NCBI GenBank assembly: GCA_022497145.1
Contig: MU385921.1
Span: 1-64,000 of the forward strand
Reading direction: 5' to 3'
From: Rostrohypoxylon terebratum
Lineage: Eukaryota; Ascomycota; Sordariomycetes; Xylariales; Hypoxylaceae
Length of the DNA stretch: 64,000 bases
The first letter of the stretch is position 1. Each line of letters starts with the position of its first letter. The notes beneath the pieces are model-generated. The model worked only from the letters and a program-made list of their open reading frames with translations. It was not told the origin of the DNA and did no database searches. Positions 1 through 9,641 of the stretch are shown one piece after another. The position numbers were made by a program, and so were the translations under genes.

Positions 1-95
1 ACCCTAACCCTAACCCTAACCCTAACCCTAACCCTAACCCTAACCCTAACCCTAACCCTAACCCTAACCCTAACCCTAACCCTAACCCTAACCCT
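1..95. repeat. Telomere, (CCCTAA)n
   Basis: An unbroken array of the hexamer CCCTAA runs from base 1 to about base 95, then changes abruptly to unique sequence at 'accctcttatg'. This C-rich strand read 5'->3' inward is what a left chromosome end with TTAGGG telomere repeats shows, the standard repeat of filamentous ascomycetes. The window therefore begins at a true chromosome end. Confidence 0.97.
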
Positions 96-1703
96 CTTAT
101 GAAGCTATACTTACTAAGCCTAAGTATAGGTTCGTCACAGTACGCTTCACATTATTTAAGCCGTAGGTAACAACCAACAGCCAAGCCATACTGTTTACTT
201 TGACGTAAACATAATCCGCTGTGATCCCTATAGCTTCATTCGTTCCACTCGTGGGACTCCTTTTCTCAACTGATATTTTAGCTCTTGAATTTTCTCCATC
301 TAAGCCCAGCACTACAATGAAGGTTAGCTCCTTTGATGGGCCTATCGCATCTGACGAGATAAACACCTTTTCCGAGTTTGTGTTTACTTTTACTCCTGCT
401 ACAAGCAATAAGGGGAAATGTAAGACACACTGGATGGCAGTGGTAGGACTTTCCACTTCTAAGATGCTAACATATTCCCAACTCTGGGCCTACAAGGATA
501 GCGGTTAATCTCTTCGTGCTATGGAGCTTATCTACGGCGTTACGAATGGATCCAACGTATCGATCATCAATACGATGGTCCGCTTTTGAGATGCCGTTCT
601 TTCAGAGAGGATGGATCTTGACCAACCTTCGATAAGAGGAAAACTATTGGACAGGCCGTGTAGGTCTTTTCTGGCCTGATAATTTTATTGCATGTGCCCC
701 AAGACAGGGCAAGCAGGGACACTCCGTCAGGAATCTCGCGTATCGTGGGTACTTGATGCTAAAAACTACGCCTCTACACAACAAGACGGTTGCGGACAAG
801 GATCCTCATGGCCATGGCAAAACATATTAGGAACGTGCCGGTAAGTATCTGAGAGAACAGCAAGGAGGTATTCAAGAGCCAGCTGGACATCTGGAATCAC
901 CAACGCATGTCCTAGAACCCCCAGCCCGGGATGGCCGGCCCCAACTGCCATCCAGTCTCATAGAATCAGCAGATTATGTTCAACGAAGCATTCCAAAACC
1001 TGGCCGACGCGTACCGTCTCTCTAAGTCGAGCAAGGAGTTGGTGAGCAAGTATGACAACCTTATTCAGGCTAGCATTGGTTGGTTCTTCCACAGATCCGG
1101 AGGTGCGATAAGCAAGAAGAGTCAGAGACATACACAAGTGGACGAGTGGGCATACGGATCCGAATCGCCCCTAAAGCATATCGAGAAAACAGGACACGGG
1201 GTTCTCGACGTTCTCGGGGTGGATCATGCATATATATGTACATGGAGGTTATGGAGTCACCAAGGAGATGACGACAGAGCTCACAAACACTTTCTTCGAT
1301 GTAATGACGCTGAATTTCGACCCAAGGAGTCTAAAAAATCCGTATCATGTGGTTAAGGGGGGGTCGGGCCGCGAAAGATACCTATAATTGCGTTATCGAA
1401 CCTTTTATCATTGAAAGTGCAGTCTAAATAAATTATCATGGCCAGAGAACATAGGGTTAGGGTTGTATTAGTTTAGGGCTAGGGTTAAGCTGACGTGGGT
1501 CAGATTATTATGAGGATTTTCTTGGAGAATATGGGGGTTTTCTCCTTTTAATGTCATAGAAAGTACCAGGTGGAATTGAGTTGATTATACATAGCTCATG
1601 GTTAGTCTTTTTGGTCTTATATTAGGGGAGGGCAATATCTTCATATAGAACGATACGAATCAACCAATTCAACTGAATCCACAGCAGTATGGGATTCTCC
1701 AAT
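96..1703. other. Subtelomeric region without a supported gene
   Basis: No gene with recognisable homology is visible. Two modest open frames exist. One is 221-508 (+, 95 codons), whose first ~22 residues are hydrophobic and signal-peptide-like. The other is 976-1356 (+, 126 codons), soluble and of no family I know. On the minus strand 97-456 is also open, which weakens the case for 221-508. The stretch may be a decayed gene. It also holds an inverted interstitial telomere-like block at 1452-1487. Confidence 0.5.
1452..1487. repeat. Interstitial telomere-like TTAGGG block, inverted
   Basis: The plus strand reads TAGGGTTAGGGTT, a short non-repeat spacer, then TTTAGGGCTAGGGTTAA. This is about four degenerate TTAGGG units within 36 bases. 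Their orientation is opposite to that of the terminal array, which shows CCCTAA on this strand. Such blocks commonly mark old end-joining or telomere-repair events, but origin is inference here. Confidence 0.6.
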
Positions 1704-1822
1704 GGGAGTTTGGCCGAGTGGTTAAGGCGTTGTGTTTAGGATTTCCATTCGTTCTTCACGAATTCCATGGAACATTTGACCCGCAATGGGAAACCGCGCA
1801 GGTTCGAATCCTGCAGCTCTCA
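1704..1822 (+). tRNA. tRNA-Leu (anticodon UAG) with a 40-nt intron
   Basis: A full cloverleaf can be folded. The acceptor stem GGGAGTT (1704-1710) pairs with AGCTCTC (1815-1821), with discriminator A at 1822. The D arm contains the A-box-like TGGCCGAGTGG. The anticodon stem TTGTG (1730-1734) pairs with CGCAA (1782-1786) across a loop whose anticodon is TAG. A 40-nt intron at 1741-1780 sits just after position 37, the canonical place. The variable arm TGGGAAACCGC is long, as in tRNA-Leu. The T arm is GCAGG-TTCGAAT-CCTGC. The acceptor end resembles yeast tRNA-Leu(UAG). Confidence 0.88.
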
Positions 1823-1847
1823 TCTACACAACTATATTCAATTTTAT

Positions 1848-1937
1848 GCCCTTATAGCTCAGTGGTAGAGCGCAGCACTTGTAATTTTCCTCTACGAGTC
1901 TATGCTGAGGTCCATCGTTCAATCCGGTGTGGGGGCA
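1848..1937 (+). tRNA. tRNA-Thr (anticodon UGU) with an 18-nt intron
   Basis: The acceptor stem GCCCTTA (1848-1854) pairs with TGGGGGC (1930-1936), including G-T pairs, with discriminator A at 1937. The D arm carries TAGCTCAGTGGTAGAGC. The anticodon stem CAGCA pairs with TGCTG and the loop CTTGTA gives anticodon TGT. An intron of about 18 nt (ATTTTCC..GTCT) follows position 37. The T arm is CATCG-TTCAATC-CGGTG. It lies only 25 bp after the tRNA-Leu gene, so the two form a tandem pair about 1.7 kb from the telomere. Confidence 0.9.
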
Positions 1938-3017
1938 CTTCTTTCTTGGAAGTTGAATAAGTAATTTTTTATAGGTTAGATGATAACTCCTTGTGCTATC
2001 CATAGCTGTACTGTCACTTTTACCTTGTTTTCTGAGGCTTTAATCACTACTTCCCTATAGCTTTTAACACTAGCAAGACGTCGGGTATTTCTTGTTAGCT
2101 CGGAATTTAACCTAGGAAAGTTTTATGTGCGTTGTTCGATGGTTAAGATACTCTCCACAAGGGATCCACCTCGTGTATTTAAAGGGATACCAGCGGCCAG
2201 GACTAGTACTACTACATACTATTATAAAAAACGATGATTAGGCGATGAGATAATTATCCCCTTAATGTTGTAACAGAAACATTTCCAGATGAGATACATG
2301 TCTCATAACTTATACCTATTACCAAACATACAATTTGGTACTTTCTCAAATAGGAGGGCCATCCCCCTCACGTATACTCACAGCAACCTCAAAAATACTG
2401 CCATCGATAATTTCATTGATACTTAGGTAGGTATCCAATAGGTAGGAGGATTCGCTTGAGCTGTGTGTAGCCTCCTAATCCTTGTTACATAGATTGAGGT
2501 TTGTATTTGCTACCTCGATGTAATTAGATCACTTGTAGTGTCAGAATGTATTAAGGTTAACTACCTACCCCTTTTATTCCTCCGGCCCTTATATATTTAC
2601 GTTCCATATAACCGTTCCGCCCTTGTCACAGCAATCCGGTAACTTGGGTCCGGTCAGAAACATGAAGAAATTAAACTCGCGATAGTCGACCGGCAAAACA
2701 TAGTCACTCGGGGAGACCTTATTTACCATCTATGCAATTCAAGTATCATTTAAGCAAAGCCCACGACTACATAAGCATTCTAAGCCCATTTTTTCGCCCC
2801 TTTCTCCTGGCCCCTATATGTTCAAATAGCCACGGAAACCTTAGTTATATCATACTTGGATGAAGCCACGCGGGTAGGAATACTAATGGAGGAGAGTGGC
2901 AAAGTTTCATTCTCTCGCAATCTCCCTATAGAAGCCGCAGCACCTTAAAACATGACGAAGTTGTTTTATTTAATAGTCTGTCGGAGTAGAACTTTTGAAA
3001 CATTCAGAATTTCGAAC
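1938..3017. other. Intergenic, nothing recognised
   Basis: AT-rich spacer between the tRNA pair and the 3' end of the epoxide hydrolase gene. It holds short open frames only, stop codons in all frames, and a few TAGGTAGG-type motifs around 2450. No gene or structured RNA was recognised. Confidence 0.6.
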
Positions 3018-4408
3018 TCAGAGATCAAGTTTTTTTCCAAGCTTAGCTTTCCTTGCAAACATCTTGATATCATCAACTAGATCCTCCGGCCTTTCAAATG
3101 CGGCGAAGTGACCTCCTGCATCGTGGCGCTTCTCGTATACTACCGGACCCACTATCGTCACCCTAAATCAGTTCCTAACGCTCTTATAGGGGGCAGAGGT
3201 GTTGAAAATAAAAACAACCTCGAAATTGCAGAAAAGGGGTATGGGGAGGTCAAAGATATGTACTCACGAGTCTTACTCCACGAGCTAGGCAGCACGACCA
3301 GTTCTTTTGGAAAAAACGATAGCCCCAACGGCACCTTCCCGTTCCATCCCAAAATGGAGTCGACAGTTTCATTATGCAATGTCTCGTAGTATAATCGCAT
3401 ACTAGCATCAGCGCCGGCCTCGCTGAACGCGTATATACTGATCCAAGTAAGTATCTCTTCATCCGTCCATCCGTACGCATCCGACCATCCTACAAGCTTT
3501 TCGTAGATCCACGCCAGCAGCCCGATCGGGCTGTCGGCTAGCGCAAAGCCGGGCGTGTGTGGTTTGGTCCCCTGGATGCGGCTGTACCCGTCGCCCTCGG
3601 CGCGGAATTGCTTCGTCCGCTCGAACCCTGCTTTCTCGTGCGCGGAATACCACCCCAGCGCATGCTGCAGGCACAGGAGAGGAGAAGATAGAAGTCTCGG
3701 AGGCCGCGTCAGTATGAGATTCAGATGTGTTCCGATGACGTGCGCCGGATATTGCTTTCCTAGAGCTCGGCAGATCATGAACCCCCAGTCGCCTCCCTGA
3801 GCGACGTATCTAGTATAACCGAGCTGCAACATGAGCTTGTGATATGCCTCCGCATGCTGCGAAATCCCAAACCCGGGCTTGGAGGTTCCTTGGGAGAACC
3901 CAAAATTCAGGAGCGAGGGAGCTACGACGTGGAATGTCGGCTCGTCATCTCCATCGCTAGTCGTGAGGAGGGGCAGAATCTTAGAGACTTCGATGAAGCT
4001 TCCGGGCCCTTTTTCCTTCGTTAGCTAGTCGATACGATCAAACGACCCACGTGCGGGCAATGTAAACCCACATCCGTGGCAGAATAACAACGGGATTGCG
4101 CCCGACTTATCGCTTTTTTTATGCACGAAATGGACCTTTAGATCATCCTCGTGTCCATCTACGCCAATTCTTGCTGTGAATTGCGGGAGCTTCTCATTTA
4201 ATTCGGCTTCTGCGCGCCTCCAGTCATAAGTCTCCCTCCAGGCACCGACAAGCCTCTTGATGTCGTCGAGCGGGACGCCGTATTTCCAATCGTTAGAAAA
4301 ACTGGTCTCCTGAGGGAAAGTCGCTAGCTCGAGCCTCTTCTTCAACTTTTCAATCGCCTCTTCCGGAATGGCGATCTGGTACGGTTCAATAGCGGCATTA
4401 GAACTCAT
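3018..4408 (-). CDS. Epoxide hydrolase (alpha/beta-hydrolase fold, EHN domain)
   Basis: Likely opens epoxides to vicinal diols; fungal members are usually cytosolic or microsomal detoxifying enzymes. The model is complement(join(3018..3151, 3268..4008, 4072..4408)), 403 aa, close to the family's usual ~400. The N-terminal ~110 residues match the epoxide-hydrolase N-terminal domain. Splicing the 63-nt intron at 4009-4071 restores the oxyanion-hole motif HGWPGSF (residues 111-117), strong support for the model. The nucleophile is Asp186 in GGDWG; the catalytic base is His374 in HDAGGHFAAFE. The second intron (3152-3267) uses GTGAGT; a nearby alternative acceptor (3163) would give a stop, so it was rejected. 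I chose the ATG at 4408 (MSSNAAIEPY). An in-frame open stretch continues upstream, but it looks like 5' UTR. The substrate cannot be deduced. This is the first protein gene from the telomere and is intact. Confidence 0.9.
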
Positions 4409-5331
4409 CTTGTTATCCTGTATTATAAGTGTACGAGAGTAAAAGTAAATCAACTGAATTGCTAGACCTTACCCAAGTATGGACGAGTGGAGAGAGTCAC
4501 TGGGTGCGAATCGTCAAGTGGTTTATTTATGTAAGTACCTATATACGTCATGGGGCATAGGACCACCAGACGGCTCAGCAGCGGGGAGCGTCGCTGCGTC
4601 GAGGAATTGGATCCCTCTGCATGCGAAGAGGAGGTGCGGCAGCACCAAGCCGTCGTATTCGCATCCGGCGGATACCTACCTAGTTAGGTCCTAAGCGACC
4701 GAGTCCTACGTTTCGTTGACACCCTCGAGCACGTTATGCAGGTTACATACAAACTTCAAAACGCATGTGAAGACACTGCCCAAAAGAAAGCATTCGGTAA
4801 AGATCCGTCCAAATCGTAATGTGCTATCTAACGATTGCTAACGCCAGTCTATGGCATATTATACACTGGCCTAAAACAAGACAAATGAGCCAGCAACGCC
4901 TCGGTAAGTTTCAAGGCCGATAGTTTTGTAAAACCATTTGGAAAGAATGCTTCGCAGCAACAACTTAGTTAACTTATCCTTGGATTCCTGATTGCCCTAA
5001 TTAACAATTATCTGATATCTCGTCTTTACGATCAGATCTGCCAAGCCCGACCGACGTAGTGGGGCCAAGCTGACAGAGCCGCTAGCTACATGACCTACGC
5101 CGCTTTCCCCTGTCACGGGATGAGCTTGGGCCAGTAGAGCTGCCGCAATAAGACCGCCTTCTCATCCTTCGGGGAGAGCTCTCCATGGAACCATAACCCC
5201 TTCGCCTCCCATTAGATTCGTAACTCCTCGATCTAGAATATGATCCCCTTGACCTAGACCTACGTCTAATTAGCGCCCGCAAGCCTCTGCCACCGTCTAC
5301 TTGTCCAGATAGATAAGATCTCTAATCTCTA
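4409..5331. other. Intergenic, with RS-coding tail downstream of CWC22
   Basis: Most of 4409-5080 shows nothing recognisable. From about 5315 down to 5082 on the minus strand an open frame encodes an Arg/Ser-rich stretch (for example RRRSRSRGSYSRSRSYES) ending at a TAG. It lies just after the CWC22 stop codon, in another frame and without its own ATG. It is compositionally like the CWC22 C-terminus and is discussed as a finding. Confidence 0.55.
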
Positions 5332-7959
5332 TCACGCCGCGTCCCTTGTGTTTCTCCTAGCATGCGGCGGCGACTCCGATCTTGACCTCGACCTGCTCCT
5401 GCTTGAGCCGGAGCTGTACCGCCTCCTCTTTGCGCCAACCGGACTAGGTGATCGACTGTCGTACCGAGGTCTCTTGCGGGGCGCGCTGCTAACAGAGCTT
5501 GTATTCCGTCGTCGCCTTACAGGTAGAGGGGAAGGAGACTTTCGCGAAGGACGGCCCCGCTGCCCGGGCGGTGGTCGAGAACGGGAATAGCTCGAGCCAC
5601 GGCGCTGCCGGCGGGGGGATGGGCTAACCGAATATGAATCTCCACTCGTTCCCGGGGCTCCGCGCGGCGGCGGACTGCGACTCGCTGAGGATCTGGCCGC
5701 TACTCTCCGAGACGGTGGACTACGACTACGCGAAGGGGTATACGAACGTGAGCGACTGGAATCTCGCCCACGACTGTATGAGCGGAGCCTAGTAGCTCCT
5801 CCTCGCGCAAGCTGCGGAGTCGCTGATCTGTAGCGCGAGTAGCTGGAGTTCCGGCGACCACGCGGAGGACTGGGCGAGGCGGAATACCGATTGCTAGCTC
5901 TTCGCGGGGGCGGACTTCGCGATAAGCTGTCTGAGTATGAGCGAGCGCGCGAGGGGCTTCTGCTCCTGCTATATGACAACGATCGTCCTCGCCGCAGTGG
6001 TGTTCGCGATGCCGAGCGGACCCTATCGAGAGCCCTTCGAGGTGTACGAGACCTGGATCTGGAACGGGATGAATAAGAGGACCCGCTATGTGACGAGTAG
6101 CTGGATACGGAATCGGAATCTGAGTCGTCGGCGGCGGGAGGTGCCGGAAGGGTCGGTTTCGGCATATTCGCCAGGTACTCCCTCATCTCCTCCGTCAGAG
6201 CACCCATGCCGATGCTAGTAAAGTAGTTGATCGAGAATCGCACGTTCCGAGCGTTGTCACGAGGGAACAGACCTACAAAGCTTTCCTGTAGCGCCTCGTC
6301 TCGCATTCGAGCCTGCAGCTTTGTCATGCCGAGCTCCTCGGAGATCTCCTGGAATAGAATCTTGATAAAGATTCGGCTGGCGGAGGTGGTCTCCTCCTCG
6401 TTGAGGTGAATGACGGATAGCGCGTGCCAACCGATAGCATCCGATCCGAATAGGTGGCCGAAAAATCTAGCGATATTTCGTAGTCGGTTGGTCTCGTACC
6501 GGTGAATCGTCTCATAGTATTTCTCAAAGCTCTGCGTAAAAAGATCACACCAGACCCTATTAATTTTCGAGAACCGTTCTCCGATCAAGCCGAAGAACTT
6601 AGAATAAGTCTTCTCCTGACTGCAGCACTCAACCACCATAGAAGGCAGCTCCGACTCTTGTCCGGCGGGTAAACTTAGCTTCAAAAGCTTGTGGACGCAT
6701 TCTTCGGGATCCATGCTGCTCATGATTGTCAGGTAGATGGTCTTGCGGAGGTTCACCAGGTCAGAGTTAGACTGGTCTTTGATCTCCATAGCTTTCTGTT
6801 CCTCCTCTTCTTCGTCGGAGCTCTCGTCCTCGTCGTCATCATCTTCCTCGTCGCTACCTTCTCCTAGGATCTCGGCTCTTAACCTCTTGTACGCGGACTC
6901 GTTCTCCTCCCAATCTGGGTCAAATTTGAAAATGTTGAGCCCGTCCTGTACGTCCAAATCGGCGCTTAGCTCAACTCGATGTGTGATTTGATCCTCTTCT
7001 TCGATCAGGTCCAATTCCTCTTTGATCGTGGGGTTGTCCTTGAATTTGTCTTTCCGCACCTGAAACAACACCTCGATCATGAATTGCACCCGCTTGTCTA
7101 TGTCTGCTTCGTGTAGAATATTCCTGAACTGATCGAAGACGATGTTGGCAATTGCCGGGCTCATCTCTTCGAGATGCTGTCCTACCTCCTTCGTCAGACC
7201 CACCGCAATTTCCACGCTGTCGTCGGTTGGCTTTTGCAGCAGGAGAATCAAGATCTGAGCAGCTACCATCTCGTGTACGACCTGCTGGTTGACCAGATGC
7301 GCGATGAACATAGTCGACGACAAGCACACTGCCTTATCGTTCCGTTTGAAAGCCTTCCTAAACTGTATTACCAGTCTTTTTACCAGCAGCTCACCAACCT
7401 GTGGCAACTTCGTGTTGACAATAGCCGCCATAGCGGCCAGGACAGGGGTGAAGGGCAAACTAGCAGCTTGCGCCTTCATTATGCTCCTACAGAATAATCC
7501 TCGACCTCGGACCAGATTTTCCTGGAACAATTCAGGGACGATGTGCTTAATATTTGAGACGTTGACCTTGTTGATAAGACCGTTGATGCTCTTCTTCAAC
7601 GCTTCCCAAGCCATGCGCTGATACTCCTTGCTTGTCTTGTCCGTGATCTGGGCCTGCAGAGCTCGTAGTCGGGCAGGCGGGATGTATGTTCCGCCCGATC
7701 GCATGTTTAGAAGCTTCTGGTACTCGGCCTTCGCGGCTGCCTGCTTCTCTTCCTCGGTAGGCATCTTGGGCGGCGTACGCTGGCGAGGTGGCGATCGTGT
7801 TCGAAGCGGCGGTGAGCGGCGGCCTCTATCTCGCCCTGGCCTGTACTTGTCTCCGCCATCGCGAGGTCGAATGCGATCATTGTCGCGGCGCGGAGAGCGA
7901 GGGATGGCAACTTCGTTTGGCGACCGTTCGCCTAGGTGGCGCGTTTCTATCTCCGCCAT
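5332..7959 (-). CDS. CWC22: Pre-mRNA-splicing factor CWC22
   Basis: Spliceosome component that in other eukaryotes binds eIF4A-III and directs exon-junction-complex assembly; it acts in the nucleus. Single exon, 875 aa, starting at an ATG (MAEIETRHLG). After an Arg/Pro-rich N-terminus comes YQKLLNMRSGGTYIPPARLR, a conserved signature of this family. A MIF4G domain follows (about 114-300), then an acidic spacer rich in D/E (about 375-400), an MA3 domain (about 405-525, starting near LRKTIYLTIMSSMD), and a long RS domain from about 640 to the end. The MIF4G-MA3-RS order is diagnostic. It diverges from DPM2 across a 622-bp spacer. The RS coding potential continues beyond the stop codon in a different frame, so the annotated C-terminus may not be the only one. 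Confidence 0.95.
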   Translation of the reverse strand: MAEIETRHLGERSPNEVAIPRSPRRDNDRIRPRDGGDKYRPGRDRGRRSPPLRTRSPPRQRTPPKMPTEEEKQAAAKAEYQKLLNMRSGGTYIPPARLRALQAQITDKTSKEYQRMAWEALKKSINGLINKVNVSNIKHIVPELFQENLVRGRGLFCRSIMKAQAASLPFTPVLAAMAAIVNTKLPQVGELLVKRLVIQFRKAFKRNDKAVCLSSTMFIAHLVNQQVVHEMVAAQILILLLQKPTDDSVEIAVGLTKEVGQHLEEMSPAIANIVFDQFRNILHEADIDKRVQFMIEVLFQVRKDKFKDNPTIKEELDLIEEEDQITHRVELSADLDVQDGLNIFKFDPDWEENESAYKRLRAEILGEGSDEEDDDDEDESSDEEEEEQKAMEIKDQSNSDLVNLRKTIYLTIMSSMDPEECVHKLLKLSLPAGQESELPSMVVECCSQEKTYSKFFGLIGERFSKINRVWCDLFTQSFEKYYETIHRYETNRLRNIARFFGHLFGSDAIGWHALSVIHLNEEETTSASRIFIKILFQEISEELGMTKLQARMRDEALQESFVGLFPRDNARNVRFSINYFTSIGMGALTEEMREYLANMPKPTLPAPPAADDSDSDSVSSYSSHSGSSYSSRSRSRSRTPRRALDRVRSASRTPLRRGRSLSYSRSRSPSRARSYSDSLSRSPPPRRASNRYSASPSPPRGRRNSSYSRYRSATPQLARGGATRLRSYSRGRDSSRSRSYTPSRSRSPPSRRVAARSSASRSPPPRGAPGTSGDSYSVSPSPRRQRRGSSYSRSRPPPGQRGRPSRKSPSPLPVRRRRNTSSVSSAPRKRPRYDSRSPSPVGAKRRRYSSGSSRSRSRSRSESPPHARRNTRDAA

Positions 7960-8581
7960 AACTTGATAGCTTTGACTAACGACTATGCGCGCTTGCGTCC
8001 TAAGGCACCGATTGAGACGATTAATCTATGACCGCAAAGTAAAATTTACCTTCCCTTTTCTTGAATTAGTAGGATTTTCTTTCGAAGGGGGAAGACATTA
8101 TATGATTGATTGATAGAAAGATGAATTCGGCAAAGTAAATGGCAACCGGTAACATACCGTGACGAAACTTTTTGGTGAGGCTGGTCCGTATCACTGCCTG
8201 GTGGGTCTTATTGTAGGAATATGATTGGTTCATTCAATGTTTAAGATGCATGATCCTTGCCGGAAACTAGCTCAAGCCACATCTATGCTGTACGTACTAT
8301 GTAGTCAAGTACCTACGATAGGTGTGACTAGTATTAGCCACGATACAACTTTAACTTTAGAATTAGTCCATCGTGTCGCGTCTCATTTTGACAGGGACAA
8401 GGACAACTTGGACAACTTTGATTTCTAGCCAGATAATCCACCTTCACCAAATAACAAAAAATTCGACGAAGGCGCAACCTTTGAGTGGAATTCTAACCTT
8501 GCTATCGCCAATTCGTTCCTAATTTTCTTTATAAAGTCTCACGTCTATCCCACTTGGGCATTTATTACTCTATAATCGACA
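7960..8581. promoter_or_regulatory. Divergent promoter region CWC22 / DPM2
   Basis: The 622 bp between two divergent start codons must hold both promoters. The stretch contains TA-rich segments and one TACGTACTATGTAGT-like patch near 8290. No specific factor site could be assigned. Confidence 0.5.
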
Positions 8582-9046
8582 ATGGTATGCGAACTATTCA
8601 CCTGACTAACAAGCTTGCGCTTCTAGGCCCTATGCCATACCGTATACTCTAGCTATTTATCTAACACCTACTCGCAGATCGGCACTTTAGTCGGCCTCGC
8701 CATGCTTGTGGCTGCTTCCGTCGTCTTCCTCTACTATTCTATCTGGACATTGGCTATGGTACTTACCCTTCCCACGCTTCAATACCTTTTCTCGCAATCC
8801 CCTTGTCCTCTCCCGGAAACATTCAAAAACATGAAATCGATCTAACGTCCTGAATAGCCATTTGTCGACTCCGACCATCCCTTACACGCCTTCTTTCCTC
8901 CTCGCGTATGGGCTATCCGCATTCCCGTCATCCTGATCCTCCTAGGTTCTGCCGTCGTCGGTTCCTTCCTCAGTGTCGTCATGATCCGCAGTAACCGCAA
9001 GAAGGCTGCCAAGGCCAAAGCCGCCGCAAACAAGAAGAAGGCGTAG
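8582..9046 (+). CDS. DPM2: Dolichol-phosphate mannosyltransferase subunit 2 (DPM2)
   Basis: Small ER membrane protein that stabilises the dolichol-phosphate-mannose synthase complex, needed for N-glycans, O-mannosylation and GPI anchors. The preferred model is join(8582..8584, 8678..8758, 8858..9046), 90 aa. The first exon is just the ATG, followed directly by a GTATGC donor. Two hydrophobic helices are visible: LVGLAMLVAASVVFLYYSIW near the N-terminus and IPVILILLGSAVVGSFLSVV after the loop PFVDSDHPLHAFFPPRVWAI, which is typical of DPM2. The C-terminus is Lys/Ala-rich (NRKKAAKAKAAANKKKA), a plausible ER-retention tail. An alternative with a 15-nt microexon (8627-8641) would insert five residues; both keep the frame. 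The spliced length matches the family (80-90 aa). Convergent with the next gene. Confidence 0.88.
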
Positions 9047-9641
9047 ATCTCCGTATTTCACGGGGTCGGAAGTTGATTGTCCTAGGGCGCGTATGCGCGG
9101 TTGCGAACAGGATGTGGTGGAATTGGGCAAAAGCATAAAACTTGGATTGCTTACAAAAATCCCCACGATCGTGAGCTACGGATGTTATCACGGGCACTGC
9201 GCCGGATCGAACAGTCTCGTATATGGTGCTACGCTCAGATAGAGAGGGGAAGACTAGAAAAGTCATTAATGCAAATAAAAAACCAATAGCCGTATATATA
9301 TAATCGCGTTTATCTACGTTCGAGAAGTGATCATGCCAAGGTGACTTGATATATCTAATTGAGTTGTGTTCAACTCGCTACGGACGACGGGGACTCTATA
9401 CATCTCTCGCGTCTTGATAATGCAAAGTGGTTTATGCAATGACTCCAGTTCCTACCGATCCGTATCATCCAAGAAAAAATCTTAAACCTGATCAAGCGAG
9501 GGTCATATAAGGATGTCTTGTCGCAAGAGAGCCTTGCTTGCGGCTTCTTGCTAACGTTTGCGCAGTCTGAGCATCCAACTCCGTGTTGAACCGAGACGCC
9601 TGCTCCAGCAACCCAGAGTCAACTCAAATTCGGTATTTGTC
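9047..9641. other. Convergent 3' intergenic spacer
   Basis: This spacer separates the DPM2 stop from the 3' end of the BCAS3-like gene. It should hold both 3' UTRs. AT-rich patches occur (for example TATATATAATCG near 9293). No gene was recognised. Confidence 0.5.

Noticed and set aside
221..508. 95-codon frame with a signal-peptide-like N-terminus in the subtelomere
   Set aside because: No recognisable family, no cysteine pattern, and the opposite strand is open across nearly the same interval; not enough to call a gene.
976..1356. 126-codon plus-strand frame after the telomere
   Set aside because: Sequence resembles no family I know, and there is no supporting intron or domain signal; may be a decayed fragment.
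3163..3267. Epoxide hydrolase intron ending at the TTTAG acceptor (3163)
   Set aside because: It brings a TGA stop directly after the junction; the acceptor at 3152 gives the conserved LGPVVYEK...GGHF ending.
4479..4694. 71-codon frame upstream of the epoxide hydrolase
   Set aside because: Short, Cys/Arg-rich random composition, no conserved motif.
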